Of a stretch of DNA of 64,000 nt, positions 55,788 through 64,000 are shown piece by piece; the stretch's first letter is position 1, and every line of letters begins with the position of its first letter. This DNA is from Nostoc sp. TCL240-02 (GTDB taxonomy: Bacteria > Cyanobacteriota > Cyanobacteriia > Cyanobacteriales > Nostocaceae), in NCBI RefSeq assembly GCF_013343235.1, contig NZ_CP040094.1:3100501-3164500 (forward strand), in the 5' to 3' direction. Position numbers and translations under genes: made by a program. Below the pieces are notes generated by a model. The model ran no database searches, was not told the origin of the DNA, and saw only the letters and a list, made by a program, of their open reading frames with translations.

Positions 55788-56729
55788 TTACGAACTGTGA
55801 CTTTGAAAAAAGTTCCAAATTGTTTCACTGGCATTCAGCCCCAGGTTTGTATTGAATTTGTTTAGACTTTTGTCAGTTGAGGAACCACCAGGCCAGAAAT
55901 GTCCACCGTTTATTACCGCTAGCTGCCAGACTTCTGAGTTGCCACTACAACCTGTGTAGATAGCGGTTTTCACTTTATCTTCAGAAAAGTCAGGAGATTT
56001 ATTTGATGAAGTACATTGATCGTGCGATCGCCAAAAATCTACCATATCTGAGATAGAAAGCAACGCTCCTCGTTGAGTGTGATCGTCACCTTCATAAAGT
56101 ACATCGCGATCGTTTGTACCGTTGATCGTTAACATCGATATGGAAGTTCGAGGCTGGCAATTAGATTTGAGTCTAACAGGGAGAGAACCAGCTACTGATG
56201 CAAAACCAGAAATTTTATCAGGTAACTTACAAGCCAGTGCTTGAGTAAGTATGGCACCTCTAGAAAAACCGGTGGCATAAATTTTATGGCTATCAATATT
56301 GATTTGCTGCTGAAGATGATTAATCAAAGCATTGACAAACGAAACATCATCCACCCTTCCTTGAGCGTTACCTCTAAGGCTCCATTTTTGGTCAATTCCA
56401 TCTGGATAAACAACAATAAATCCTTTTTTGTCTGCTAATTCATTGAAGCGAGTCACATTACTGATAGACTTACCATTACCATCATCTCCATGAAACACTA
56501 AAACTAACGGCATTGGGCGATCTGGATTATAAGATTTTGGAGTGTACAAATAGTAAGTACGTAACTTTCCTTGATCGTATAGTTCTCCATAATTATCACC
56601 ACTCAAGATTTTTGCTTTAGTTATATTTTTTTCTTCAGCCTGAATGGAATCGCTGGCTGTCAATAAAGTGATTCCAAGTAGAAGTATGAGAAGTTTTTTT
56701 AAAATCCGAGAATTTTGATAAATATTCAT
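55788..56729 (-). CDS. PHB depolymerase/feruloyl esterase-like secreted hydrolase
   Basis: A 313-residue secreted esterase of the LpqC/PHB-depolymerase group. A signal peptide covers about 1-31. The oxyanion strand is MPLVLVFHGDDGNGKS, the nucleophile is Ser in ATGFSRGAILTQALA, and the C-terminal His is in NGGHFWPGG. It may act on cell-wall or polymeric esters. Confidence 0.85.
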   Translation of the reverse strand: MNIYQNSRILKKLLILLLGITLLTASDSIQAEEKNITKAKILSGDNYGELYDQGKLRTYYLYTPKSYNPDRPMPLVLVFHGDDGNGKSISNVTRFNELADKKGFIVVYPDGIDQKWSLRGNAQGRVDDVSFVNALINHLQQQINIDSHKIYATGFSRGAILTQALACKLPDKISGFASVAGSLPVRLKSNCQPRTSISMLTINGTNDRDVLYEGDDHTQRGALLSISDMVDFWRSHDQCTSSNKSPDFSEDKVKTAIYTGCSGNSEVWQLAVINGGHFWPGGSSTDKSLNKFNTNLGLNASETIWNFFQSHSS

Positions 56730-56801
56730 GTTAATTAAATTGATTTATTTCCGATACTTTTATTTATTTTGTAAGTCTTAGTTAGCACAAAACTTTTACC
56801 T

Positions 56802-56842
56802 AATAGAGGCTAACAGCCAAAGTAGGGTTGTTAGCCTCTATT
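56802..56842. terminator. 14-bp hairpin downstream of the small secreted protein gene
   Basis: AATAGAGGCTAACA (56802-56815) pairs with 56829-56842. It lies just after the minus-strand gene that ends at 56849. There is no long T run, but the stem is strong. Confidence 0.6.
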
Positions 56843-56848
56843 TAGATA

Positions 56849-57091
56849 TTAAACTCTTACATTTACATAACGAGCAGGAACTCTAACCTTAACCCACCTG
56901 TTACCGCGTCGTACCGTTTCCCAATGTGCAGGAATCAGTTTTCGTTGAAATCGTGTAACAACAGGTTTATGCACAACAGCAACTCTATGAAAATTGGGTT
57001 TGACAAGGATTTCTGCTGCCGATGCCTGCGATGGCAAGGAGGAAATTGCCAATGGTAGAGCAAGTAATGTACCTAATAAAATACGTTTCAT
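56849..57091 (-). CDS. Small secreted basic protein
   Basis: An 80-residue protein with a clear signal peptide (about 1-26, ending SQASAA). The mature part is basic and ends with IPAHWETVRRGNRWVKVRVP, a short repeat-like HWE..RR...WVKV pattern seen in small cyanobacterial secreted proteins. Function unknown. The region 57092-57676 upstream shows no gene. Confidence 0.75.
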   Translation of the reverse strand: MKRILLGTLLALPLAISSLPSQASAAEILVKPNFHRVAVVHKPVVTRFQRKLIPAHWETVRRGNRWVKVRVPARYVNVRV

Positions 57092-57676
57092 CTTCTAATT
57101 TCCATCGATTTACTTGAGATTTTTACAGCATTTATCAATAATTTATGAATAAATATTCTTGCTTATTAGGTTTCTAGTAAGTTTCGTTTATTACACGAAT
57201 TAGTTGATTTGCTGTATTGCTGTTAGTTTAAAATACTAAAAAATAATATACAGTGGAATAAAGTCATAATTTAAGCATGACTTTATTCACATTTTGGGTT
57301 TTAGATAAAACAATTTTGCCATTGCTGTCACTGAAGGTTTTATCAACTATAGCTGTTCTTGGTTAAAGGTACTGAACCCTACCCCCAACCCTTTAAGAAC
57401 AAGCGAGGAGCTTGCTCTGATTTGATCTTGTATTTTCCATTATTTTAAATTGCTACTTAGGTAAAATTTATTAAATTGCAAAAATCATGGGGCAATCTAC
57501 TGAGAATAGGCTAGAATATTCCCAGTTATTTAATAATATTAAAGCATTAAATAAAATCTATCTCTACCTATCTAATTGCTGAAATTAAAATGGTAAGAGA
57601 TATTCATATATGACTATATTTAAAGGCGTAGTTATACCAATTCAAAATTATAAAAGCTAACATCCCAAATATAAAA

Positions 57677-57699
57677 AAGCCTCCTAGGATGGGAGGCTT
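57677..57699 (-). terminator. Intrinsic terminator of the seven-repeat membrane protein gene
   Basis: AAGCCTCC and GGAGGCTT form an 8-bp stem, followed on the minus strand by TTTTTT. It lies 28 bases after the stop at 57727. Confidence 0.85.
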
Positions 57700-57726
57700 A
57701 AATGTGAGCGGAGACAACTTGTTAAA

Positions 57727-60700
57727 CTAGGGCCTTGCAGCCAGCGCTCCGCCTAATGCAGAGAAAACGGCGGAGACGGATGCTGTGGCAAACAGCCACC
57801 ACGCTGCTGTAGCTGCGGCTTTGCGGGTTTCTTCAGCTTGTCGCTGTGCTTGATGCTTCACCTGTTCTAGGCGGCGTTGGGCTTCTTGCTGTATGCGTTC
57901 TGCACGTTGCAATACTGTGTTGCGGGCCCGTTCAATTTGGTCGATGATCCGGTTGGCATCTTCCTCAGAGATGTCCTCACGAGAACTCATAATTGCTACT
58001 AAAGTTTCACGATCAAAAGAAGATAAGCGATCGCGCAGGGCATCAAATCCTGCTTGAGGATCGTCAAAAAATGTGCGGACATCGCGCTTGATACTATCGT
58101 AATTTAGTTCCGGACGATCCAGGGAGTTAAGATAGTTGCGGATGCGGGCGAAAACTCCATCAATTGCATCTTGAATGCCTCGTTGGATATTCCGCACTTG
58201 TTCTACAAATTGATCCCTGACGGAGACAATGTTATCGGCAATCCGCGCTGCTTCTTCATCAGACATATCTTCCCGAATCTTCAGCAGGGCGATGATTGTA
58301 GAACGGTCAAAATGGGAAAGGCGATCGCTAAAACTTTCTACCCCCACTCGCGGATCGTGCAAGAGTAATTGCAAGTCGCGTTTGATACCTTCAGGATTGA
58401 GTTCTTCTTTACCAGTTTGGCGCAGATACTCTTCTAGATAAGCTTTGAATGTTTCTGCTCTTTGCTGTGTACGAGTAGCTAAACGACGAGGCGCACGTAC
58501 AAAGTTACGAATCGAAGTTTGTGTAGAATCAATGATTTCATTGACTTGTTGTTCGCTCAAATCTTGACGTTGACTGAGCAACTTCACCAGTGTATCTCGG
58601 TCTAACTGCGACAATCGACGGCGTAGTGCGCTGGCTCCCTCTTTGGGATTTTCAAACAATTTGCTCAAATCTCGCTGAATGCCTTCAGGATTGAGTTCTT
58701 GTTTACCAGTATTCCGTAGATAATCTGCGATCGTGGTGGTAACAGAGTCGTATTGTTCTTTGGCTTTATCCACTACAGCTTGAGGTGTGTGGCGAATGTT
58801 ATGCCATGACTCTTCAGCCGCATTGATGATTTGATTAACTTGATCTTCACTCAAATCTTGGCGCTGACTCAATAATTGCACCAAGGTATCGCGGTCAAAG
58901 CGAGACAACCGCGCCCGAATTGAGGTAATTCCAGCTTGAGGATCTTCTAATAGCTTTTTGAACTCCGCACGGATGGCATCAGGATTCAGTTCTGATTTTC
59001 CGGTGTTACGCAGATATGATTCTACATTTAACCACAGAGTTTCTGCTTGATATTGTGCTTGTTCAGCTAATCCTTTGGATTCTACCAAGACGCGATCGCG
59101 TTGTTTTTCCAATTCATCCAGAATGCTGTCTACTTCATATAGCTGAACATCATTACGTTCTAGCAATATCTCCCGGATTTCTTGACGTTCAATGTGCGCC
59201 AGTCGCAATGTCAGGGTTTCATAATCTGCATCTGGGTCTTGCAACAATGGTTTAAATTTCTGCTCAATGCCAACAGGAGTCAAATCTGTTTTCGGGGTAA
59301 CGAGCAGATAACTTTCTACTGCGCGTTGCAAGTCTTGGACTATCTCTCTTTCTTCGATACCTGTAACTGTCACCAGCACATCTTTGCGGACAATTTCTAG
59401 CCGATCTGCAATGCGCTGAATTTGAGTTTGGGTAAGTAGTCCCCGTTGTTGCAGAATTTTGACGAAATCATTGCGTGATAATCTTTCTAATTCTCTGCGG
59501 ACTATTCCAGGGTCAGCTGCTGGGTCATAAATGACATCACGAAATTCTTGGGCAATTTTTTCTGGGCTTAGTTGCCAAGCATAAGTGTTGTACAGGTAGT
59601 TTTCGACATCAGATCGAATTGGGCTATAGGGTTGTGATGGTGTTGGCAAACCTAACTTATCTGCTTGTTGGGTGACTTTATCTTTGGCAGTGGTAAGGCT
59701 ACCCAAGATTTTTTCCACATCCAAATCAGATAAATCTGTGCGTCCCAACACAATGCCGGTTAAGGCGGATAGTCCTTGCTGGAGTGTACTTTGAATTGGC
59801 CCAGTAGATGCCTTTTGGTCAGCTTCTTTGGAACCACGTGTTTCTGCAACTAATCGATCCAGCTTGGCGTTAAGTTCATCTGTCTTACTTTGTCCTGCTG
59901 GAAGTGATTTCAGATAATCCATTAACTCACCCATCCGGTCTTCGGTGGGTGAATGCTGACTTACTACCTGTTGCCAAACCTTATATAAGGTATCAGCAAT
60001 ACGGGTAACATCTTTTTTGGAAAGATCAGTGCGGCTGCTAACTAACTCGATAAACTTTTGGCGGTCAATGTTGCGAATATCTGGAGTCCCTGCGATCGCT
60101 TTTAATTGGGGATCGTTGAGTAAATTTTCAAAATCACTCCGAATTTTCGACACATCGAACTCTGGTGGACGCAGCTTATCTAAATAATCTTCTATGTTTT
60201 CCCGAATACTTCCAGGGTCGATGCCGCTTCCTAGTTCTCGGCGGACGGCGGCGGCGGCGGCTTCAGCTGTAGCGACAACTTGGTTATTGACAGCTTTCGC
60301 GCCTAGCGCGGCTGTAGCTGTACCCATAATCGCCTGAAAACCAGAAGTTGCTGTATTTACGACTGAGCCAATTAAGGAACCCACGGTAGTGGAACTTACC
60401 CAAACGAGAAGTAAAAAGTAAGCACCCCAAATTACCAAACCGAGAATTGCTCCTAAGCCTGGATCTAAGATTACAAGGCTCAATTTTACTGCCAGGAAAC
60501 AGGCAATTAATAAAGCGATCGTTACAGTGACTAACGTCCAAATACCTACTGCCGTGCCGATTTTGCGAATGCTGCCGCCCAAACTTCCCGCTTCCCCAGA
60601 ATCTGAATCCGAGTCAGATGAGTGCCCCAGATAGGAAATACCGGCTGCAAGGGAGAGATTAGTTAGAACTAATTGGAAAGCAAAGGCTAGGATCACGCCG

Positions 60701-60843
60701 GAGATTAAGGCCACAAAAAAGCGTGGCCCAGAAGTCAAAACCGATGCCTGTGCTGGCGTGACGTTTGAGGGATCTACTGGAACTTGTGCTAACCACAATA
60801 GTGGTTTGTAGAGTCCCAGCATGATTTCCGTACTTTGGAACAT
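57727..60843 (-). CDS. Membrane protein with seven tandem helical repeats
   Basis: A 1038-residue protein. The N-terminal 180 residues have three or four membrane segments (about 35-65, 95-125, 130-155) and a SDSDSDSGEAGS loop. Then come seven repeats of 85-100 residues each, with the core YL..TGK.ELNPE.I..D, a DP.AG stretch, RLS.FDR.TLV.LLS.R.DLSE and a closing amphipathic helix. The repeats near 590-960 are most alike. The C-terminus has a long charged coiled coil and a last membrane helix (AAWWLFATASVSAVFSALGG), so both ends are membrane-anchored. I do not recognise a functional family. A structural or scaffolding role is plausible. A terminator follows at 57677. Confidence 0.85.
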   Translation of the reverse strand: MFQSTEIMLGLYKPLLWLAQVPVDPSNVTPAQASVLTSGPRFFVALISGVILAFAFQLVLTNLSLAAGISYLGHSSDSDSDSGEAGSLGGSIRKIGTAVGIWTLVTVTIALLIACFLAVKLSLVILDPGLGAILGLVIWGAYFLLLVWVSSTTVGSLIGSVVNTATSGFQAIMGTATAALGAKAVNNQVVATAEAAAAAVRRELGSGIDPGSIRENIEDYLDKLRPPEFDVSKIRSDFENLLNDPQLKAIAGTPDIRNIDRQKFIELVSSRTDLSKKDVTRIADTLYKVWQQVVSQHSPTEDRMGELMDYLKSLPAGQSKTDELNAKLDRLVAETRGSKEADQKASTGPIQSTLQQGLSALTGIVLGRTDLSDLDVEKILGSLTTAKDKVTQQADKLGLPTPSQPYSPIRSDVENYLYNTYAWQLSPEKIAQEFRDVIYDPAADPGIVRRELERLSRNDFVKILQQRGLLTQTQIQRIADRLEIVRKDVLVTVTGIEEREIVQDLQRAVESYLLVTPKTDLTPVGIEQKFKPLLQDPDADYETLTLRLAHIERQEIREILLERNDVQLYEVDSILDELEKQRDRVLVESKGLAEQAQYQAETLWLNVESYLRNTGKSELNPDAIRAEFKKLLEDPQAGITSIRARLSRFDRDTLVQLLSQRQDLSEDQVNQIINAAEESWHNIRHTPQAVVDKAKEQYDSVTTTIADYLRNTGKQELNPEGIQRDLSKLFENPKEGASALRRRLSQLDRDTLVKLLSQRQDLSEQQVNEIIDSTQTSIRNFVRAPRRLATRTQQRAETFKAYLEEYLRQTGKEELNPEGIKRDLQLLLHDPRVGVESFSDRLSHFDRSTIIALLKIREDMSDEEAARIADNIVSVRDQFVEQVRNIQRGIQDAIDGVFARIRNYLNSLDRPELNYDSIKRDVRTFFDDPQAGFDALRDRLSSFDRETLVAIMSSREDISEEDANRIIDQIERARNTVLQRAERIQQEAQRRLEQVKHQAQRQAEETRKAAATAAWWLFATASVSAVFSALGGALAARP

Positions 60844-61365
60844 TGTATTTCCTTCTACTAAGTTTAAATTTGGGGAATTAAGATTTTCTTGAGAAGCAAC
60901 TCTTAGTATTTTTGTCTGTATCTATGGCAATACCTAACTCTTTAGTTCAGAATCGTAGAATTTGGCTGTTTAAAGCATCTCTCCAAGGGCTGAAAACTAT
61001 ATACAGCAAAAGATATAAATTTTATTATCTAACGGTAAAAGTAGTTAAAAATTTGGTTAATTATTGGCTGCCAAGCTCTTAATTTTAACTGCTTAATCAA
61101 AATGATTGATTTTGCCAAAGCTATAGCTTGATTACTAGAGCTTTACATTTATTTATAATTATTTTTTATCACCCTCTCAGGATGGATTTGTCTCCACTAA
61201 TATGTTGTTGATTATCGTCCAGAAGAAGTGCCTGTAGTTTGTGCCCACAGGCAGAAATAAATCTGGTTATAAATAGCTACATTAAAGTTAACAAATGAAT
61301 TGTTGATAACAAGAAGGTGGCAACTCATTATTATTCCAGAGATTTGCCAATACTTGCAAAAGAAA
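60844..61365. other. Promoter region upstream of the hli genes
   Basis: About 520 AT-rich bases between the divergent repeat-protein gene and the hli relic. A 7-bp hairpin TGCCTGT/ACAGGCA lies at 61229-61253. No gene is visible; the hli promoter should be here. Confidence 0.45.
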
Positions 61366-61430
61366 AATTTGCTTTGGGATTTAGTAGTTATAGTATCCAG
61401 CGCGATGTTTTACATCTGATTGGCTGCTAG
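61366..61430 (+). pseudogene. Relic of a third hli gene (C-terminal codons only)
   Basis: The last 21 or so codons of an Hli protein survive: TTTGCTTTGGGATTTAG, then, after loss of one base relative to the intact copies, a frame reading SYSIQRDVLHLIGC and a TAG stop at 61428-61430. The intact neighbour ends GYSVLRDVLHLIGY. It lies directly upstream of the two intact copies, so the locus was once a triplet. Confidence 0.75.
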
Positions 61431-61471
61431 AAATTAAACATCTAAAAAGCTAAGAAATTTTGGAGAAACAA

Positions 61472-61684
61472 ATGGCAACTCAAGAAACTCGGTCTTCTAC
61501 TGATTTACCACCTGTTGCACCAGAATACAACGGTGTAGACCGCAACGCTTTTCTGTTTGGCTGGACTCCTCAAGCCGAAATTTGGAATGGTCGTTTGGCA
61601 GCAATTGGTTTTCTCGCCTATTTGCTTTGGGATTTAGCTGGTTATAGTGTTCTGCGCGACGTACTGCACTTAATTGGCTACTAA
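61472..61684 (+). CDS. High-light-inducible chlorophyll-binding protein
   Basis: A 70-residue Hli (CAB-like) protein. The ATG at 61472 has GGAGAAACA upstream; a longer TTG frame is not needed. The single membrane helix carries the chlorophyll motif AEIWNGRLAAIGFLAYL with Glu, Asn and Arg in place. It protects photosystems and pigment intermediates under light stress. It is tandem with the next gene, with nearly identical helices. Confidence 0.93.
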   Translation: MATQETRSSTDLPPVAPEYNGVDRNAFLFGWTPQAEIWNGRLAAIGFLAYLLWDLAGYSVLRDVLHLIGY

Positions 61685-61730
61685 AGATTGAATTGAACCT
61701 TTGAAAACTTACTAGATATTGGGAAAAAAA

Positions 61731-61928
61731 ATGGAAACTCGATCTTCTACTGATTTATCACCTAAAGCCTACAATGGTGTAGACCGCAATGCTTTTCTCT
61801 TTGGTTGGACACCCCAAGCTGAAATTTGGAATGGTCGTTTGGCAGCAATTGGTTTTCTCGCCTATTTGCTTTGGGATATAGCTGGCTATAGTGTCTTACG
61901 CGATGTATTGCACCTAATTAGCTATTAA
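61731..61928 (+). CDS. High-light-inducible chlorophyll-binding protein, second copy
   Basis: A 65-residue Hli protein. The start ATG at 61731 follows TTGGGAAAAAAA. From VDRNAFLFGWTPQAEIWNGR on it is almost identical to the first copy and ends DVLHLISY. The N-terminus is shorter by five residues. It is 46 bases after the first copy, so they are probably cotranscribed and arose by tandem duplication. Confidence 0.93.
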   Translation: METRSSTDLSPKAYNGVDRNAFLFGWTPQAEIWNGRLAAIGFLAYLLWDIAGYSVLRDVLHLISY

Positions 61929-62103
61929 GCTGTCGCGCCTACAAGTTGCCTCATAATCTTTTAGGTAAAACCTGTAAACCCTCCCCTCTGCCCCTCTGCT
62001 CCCCTGCTCCCCTGCTGTCTCAATGTGCAAATTAAAAACACAACAGCTTAGTAGCCACAGCTATATAAGACTTCCACAAATAATAATCTAAACCCTAGTT
62101 TTC

Positions 62104-62135
62104 AGGTAGGGGCAATTCATAAATTGCCCCTACCT
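62104..62135. repeat. 14-bp perfect hairpin (dispersed GGTAGGGGCAATT repeat)
   Basis: AGGTAGGGGCAATT and its complement around CATA. It is a common Nostoc intergenic hairpin, here just behind the permease remnant and possibly a terminator for both directions. The 61929-62103 stretch before it holds CTCCCCTG-type low-complexity sequence only. Confidence 0.75.
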
Positions 62136-62139
62136 TTAT

Positions 62140-62355
62140 CTAAAGCAGAAAGCGAAACAACACATACAAAGCCGAAGCTATCAGTTGCAACAGCATTACT
62201 GGAATGCCGTAGTGAAGAAAAGTTTTAAACGAGATACGTCGTCAAAGTTTTAAACGAGATACGTCGTCCATGCTGCTTAGAAATCCCGGCGGCTACGATA
62301 TTAGATGATGCATCTACTAATGTGCCATTACCTCCCAAAGTTTTATTGGTTGCAT
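62140..62355 (-). pseudogene. Remnant of an ArsB/SLC13-type permease gene
   Basis: In the minus direction the sequence codes TLGGNGTLVDASSNIVAAG, then SKQHGRRISFKT, then, after a duplication, FLHYGIPVMLLQLIASALYV and a stop at 62140-62142. The GGNGTL..AS.N.VAAGI region and what follows match the C-terminal part of ArsB/SLC13-type anion permeases. A 25-base tandem duplication (62219-62243 and 62244-62268) shifts the frame, and a stop codon lies just upstream of the conserved part. Only the end of the gene survives. Confidence 0.75.
62219..62268. repeat. Perfect 25-base tandem duplication in the permease remnant
   Basis: Two identical adjacent 25-base units beginning AAAGTTTTAAACGAG. The unit length is not a multiple of three, so it frameshifts the permease reading frame. 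Confidence 0.9.
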
Positions 62356-62441
62356 ATTAGCGAAAAAAGCCATCTAGTTTTAGGTGACTTATCTACGCTC
62401 GCAATTAATTGGATAAAAATTACTGAAATTATAAACAACAA

Positions 62442-63059
62442 TTATTCATCAATACAACTGGGAATACCCAAAACAGCGCAGGGAAAATTAGAACCTAATC
62501 CCTCAATCATCGGGTGATTAACAGATTTGCAACCGAGAAATAGAATATCGGCAGCTTCTGATTCAACAACTTGGCGAAGTTCTGCACAAATGCTACCAAA
62601 TCGCAAATGAGATTTAAAAGAACCTTGCCATTCTTCAGCTAGACTTCGGGCTTGCCAGAGAATTATATCTGCTTGTTGTAGTGGAGTTACCACTGTCTGC
62701 AATTTGGGTTGAGTTAATACTCGTGTAACAGACTTTGATACTTCACTGATTTGACATTCTAATGATAGCTTTTGTGGAAAGTTTAAGATATTTGGATATT
62801 CACTGCTTTGATTGTCTTCTACTACATAAACAGCTTGAACTGTAACTTCTGCATTAGTAGCTAAACGAGTTTGATGGGCAATCCAGAAAGCAATATCTAG
62901 CGCCGTATGACTGTTAGGAGATGCGTCATAAGCAACAATTAAATTAACTGCTTTTGCTTTTTGAGGTTCTTTAGAAAAGTATTTTTTTGGTTCTGGCACT
63001 AGTACCATTTGTTCAATTAAGTCATCTCGACCTGTGGCACTTTGCAGACGTGCTAACAT
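62442..63059 (-). CDS. Universal stress protein family
   Basis: A 205-residue protein if started at the ATG at 63057-63059 (MLARLQSATGRDD); an upstream start at 63125 adds 22 residues. The USP fold starts near residue 40 with VNLIVAYDASPNSHTALDIA and ends with ADILFLGCKSVNHPMIEG. It is preceded by a probable c-di-AMP riboswitch on the same strand, which suggests osmotic or potassium-linked control. Confidence 0.8.
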   Translation of the reverse strand: MLARLQSATGRDDLIEQMVLVPEPKKYFSKEPQKAKAVNLIVAYDASPNSHTALDIAFWIAHQTRLATNAEVTVQAVYVVEDNQSSEYPNILNFPQKLSLECQISEVSKSVTRVLTQPKLQTVVTPLQQADIILWQARSLAEEWQGSFKSHLRFGSICAELRQVVESEAADILFLGCKSVNHPMIEGLGSNFPCAVLGIPSCIDE

Positions 63060-63170
63060 TGGCTTGATTTGCACAGTTTTACTTCTCCCAATGAAATGAA
63101 TTAGTAATGAGAAGCAGGGGGACAAATTTTAAATTTTGCCGTTTGTCATTTGTTATTCGTCCATTGTTTT

Positions 63171-63196
63171 TGACCAATGACCAATGACTAATGACT
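63171..63196. repeat. STRR heptad repeat (TGACCAA type)
   Basis: Tandem TGACCAA/TGACTAA units between the riboswitch and the stress protein gene. Confidence 0.75.
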
Positions 63197-63234
63197 CATA
63201 ACTAAAATCTTAAATCAGTCCAGGAAACCCCAAT

Positions 63235-63370
63235 AATAACTGTATTACAGCCAAAGTCTTGGGGGTTCCTTCCATTGCCTACGGAGTTAGCTGACGGGCT
63301 AAGACTGGAAGGTGTCTCTCATAAGATTAGCCCCAAACATTGGTTCCTCCGTTCCAAATCCAGCTTTCAT
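63235..63370 (-). ncRNA. Probable c-di-AMP riboswitch (ydaO/yuaA class)
   Basis: On the minus strand the conserved blocks follow in order: GGAGGAACCAA (63350-63340), GGGGCTAATC (63334-63325), a short variable stem with GAGAGACACC, and CCCGTCAGCTAACTCCGT (63298-63281). These match the consensus elements I know for the ydaO/yuaA riboswitch (GGGGGAACCA, GGGGTGAATC, CCCGTCAGCTAACTCCGTAAGC). A GGAACCCC/GGGGTTTCC pairing just 3' of it may be the expression platform. The downstream gene is the universal stress protein. Assignment is by motif memory; no covariance search was possible. Confidence 0.78.
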
Positions 63371-63412
63371 GAATTTGAATTAAGCTACCCACTAAAAAAA
63401 TGATAATCTAAT

Positions 63413-64000
63413 TTACTCGTCTTGGGCAAAATAGCGATCGAGGAAATTTAAGGCGTGGTTGCGGAGTTCAAAATATTCTTTTGAGTTTCGCATGGCAGCG
63501 CGATCGCGCGGATGCTCAAAAGGAACTTCTAAGATCTCTCCTATACTAGCAGATGGTCCATTGGTCATCAAGACGATGCGATCGGACATATAAATTGCTT
63601 CGTCTACATCGTGGGTAATCATCATCACTGCTTGACGATTACTTTCCCAAATATCCAATACCTGCCGTTGCAATTTGCCACGAGTTAGCGCATCAAGTGC
63701 CCCAAAAGGTTCATCCATCAGCAACATTTTAGGACGAATTGCTAAAGCTCTGGCAATACCTACTCGTTGTTTCATACCTCCAGAGATTTCATCAGGATAT
63801 TTGTCAGCCGCCGCCGTCAAGTTTACCATTGCCAAGTGTTCATTTACAATGCTAATTTTCTCAGCCCGATTAGCATTTTTTAGCACTTCATCAACAGCTA
63901 AACGGATATTCTCTCGTACTGTTAACCAAGGTAACAATGAATAGTTCTGAAATACCATCATCCGCTCAGCTCCTGGCTGACGGATTTCTTTTCCATCAAG
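63413..64000 (-). CDS. Nitrate/bicarbonate/taurine-type ABC transporter ATPase (5' end beyond window)
   Basis: About 195 C-terminal residues of an ABC ATPase; the frame is open to the window edge. The Q-loop MMVFQNYSLLPWLTVREN, signature ISGGMKQRVGIARALA, Walker B MLLMDEPFGALDALTR and the ITHDVDEAIYMSDRI switch are those of the NrtC/NrtD/CmpC/CmpD group. It ends shortly after LDRYFAQDE without an extra substrate-binding domain, so it is NrtD/CmpD-like. Substrate nitrate, bicarbonate or similar; not decided from this part. Confidence 0.88.
   Translation of the reverse strand, partial: LDGKEIRQPGAERMMVFQNYSLLPWLTVRENIRLAVDEVLKNANRAEKISIVNEHLAMVNLTAAADKYPDEISGGMKQRVGIARALAIRPKMLLMDEPFGALDALTRGKLQRQVLDIWESNRQAVMMITHDVDEAIYMSDRIVLMTNGPSASIGEILEVPFEHPRDRAAMRNSKEYFELRNHALNFLDRYFAQDE

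Overview
The window looks like chromosome of a filamentous heterocyst-forming cyanobacterium of the Nostoc type. The evidence is many HIP1 octamers (GCGATCGC), heptad repeats of the Nostoc STRR kind, a HetN-like reductase beside lipid polyketide synthase genes, a DevBCA-type exporter and two high-light-inducible (Hli) proteins. No tRNA or rRNA gene was recognised.

Region 1 (1-23165, all minus strand) is a large secondary-lipid gene cluster. In transcription order it has: a PfaA/HglE-like synthase (KS-AT-ACP-ACP-KR-DH), a PfaB-like protein (Cys-less KS plus AT), a PfaD-like enoyl reductase, an AurF/CylC-like dimetal enzyme, a 2Fe-2S ferredoxin, a free ACP, a condensation-fold acyltransferase, and a protein with a TubC-type docking domain on an unrecognised body. 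After a roughly 0.9 kb gap with a strong hairpin come a SyrD/PvdE-type ABC exporter, a family-2-like glycosyltransferase and a HetN-like ketoreductase cut by the window edge. The second ACP has Ala where the phosphopantetheine Ser should be. The PfaB-like KS has Gln in place of Cys. The HetN-like protein has ERRSGH where HetN is known for ERGSGR. No PfaC-type protein and no adenylation or loading enzyme is visible. I infer a glycosylated or acyl-transferred, oxidised (possibly N-oxidised or halogenated) polyketide lipid; the product is unknown.

Region 2 (23824-30546) holds two small unknown genes and then, on the plus strand, a devBCA-type operon that could export the lipid. A small Cys-rich protein and a low-complexity secreted or anchored GTGTT-repeat protein follow.

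Region 3 (30666-52913) is mostly housekeeping and signalling: a K+ channel with RCK domains on both sides of the pore, NagB, a HAD phosphatase, a His-rich PadR regulator with a palindromic operator candidate, an AraC regulator divergent from an SDR, a RodZ-like HTH protein, GatA, a PlsY-PEP-synthase-like fusion with a cupin, a Uma2 nuclease, a CHASE2 cyclase with DUF928, AroA, a PEP-CTERM protein and a PhoD phosphatase.

Region 4 (53053-54458) is a CRISPR array of 20 repeats and 19 spacers without cas genes in the window. By its handle it is transcribed leftward. The repeats change sequence once along the array (9 old-type, 11 new-type).

Region 5 (54944-64000) has two alpha/beta hydrolases, a membrane protein with seven tandem helical repeats, two tandem hli genes with a relic of a third, a decayed permease gene, a universal stress protein preceded by a probable c-di-AMP (ydaO/yuaA) riboswitch, and the end of a nitrate/bicarbonate-type ABC ATPase.
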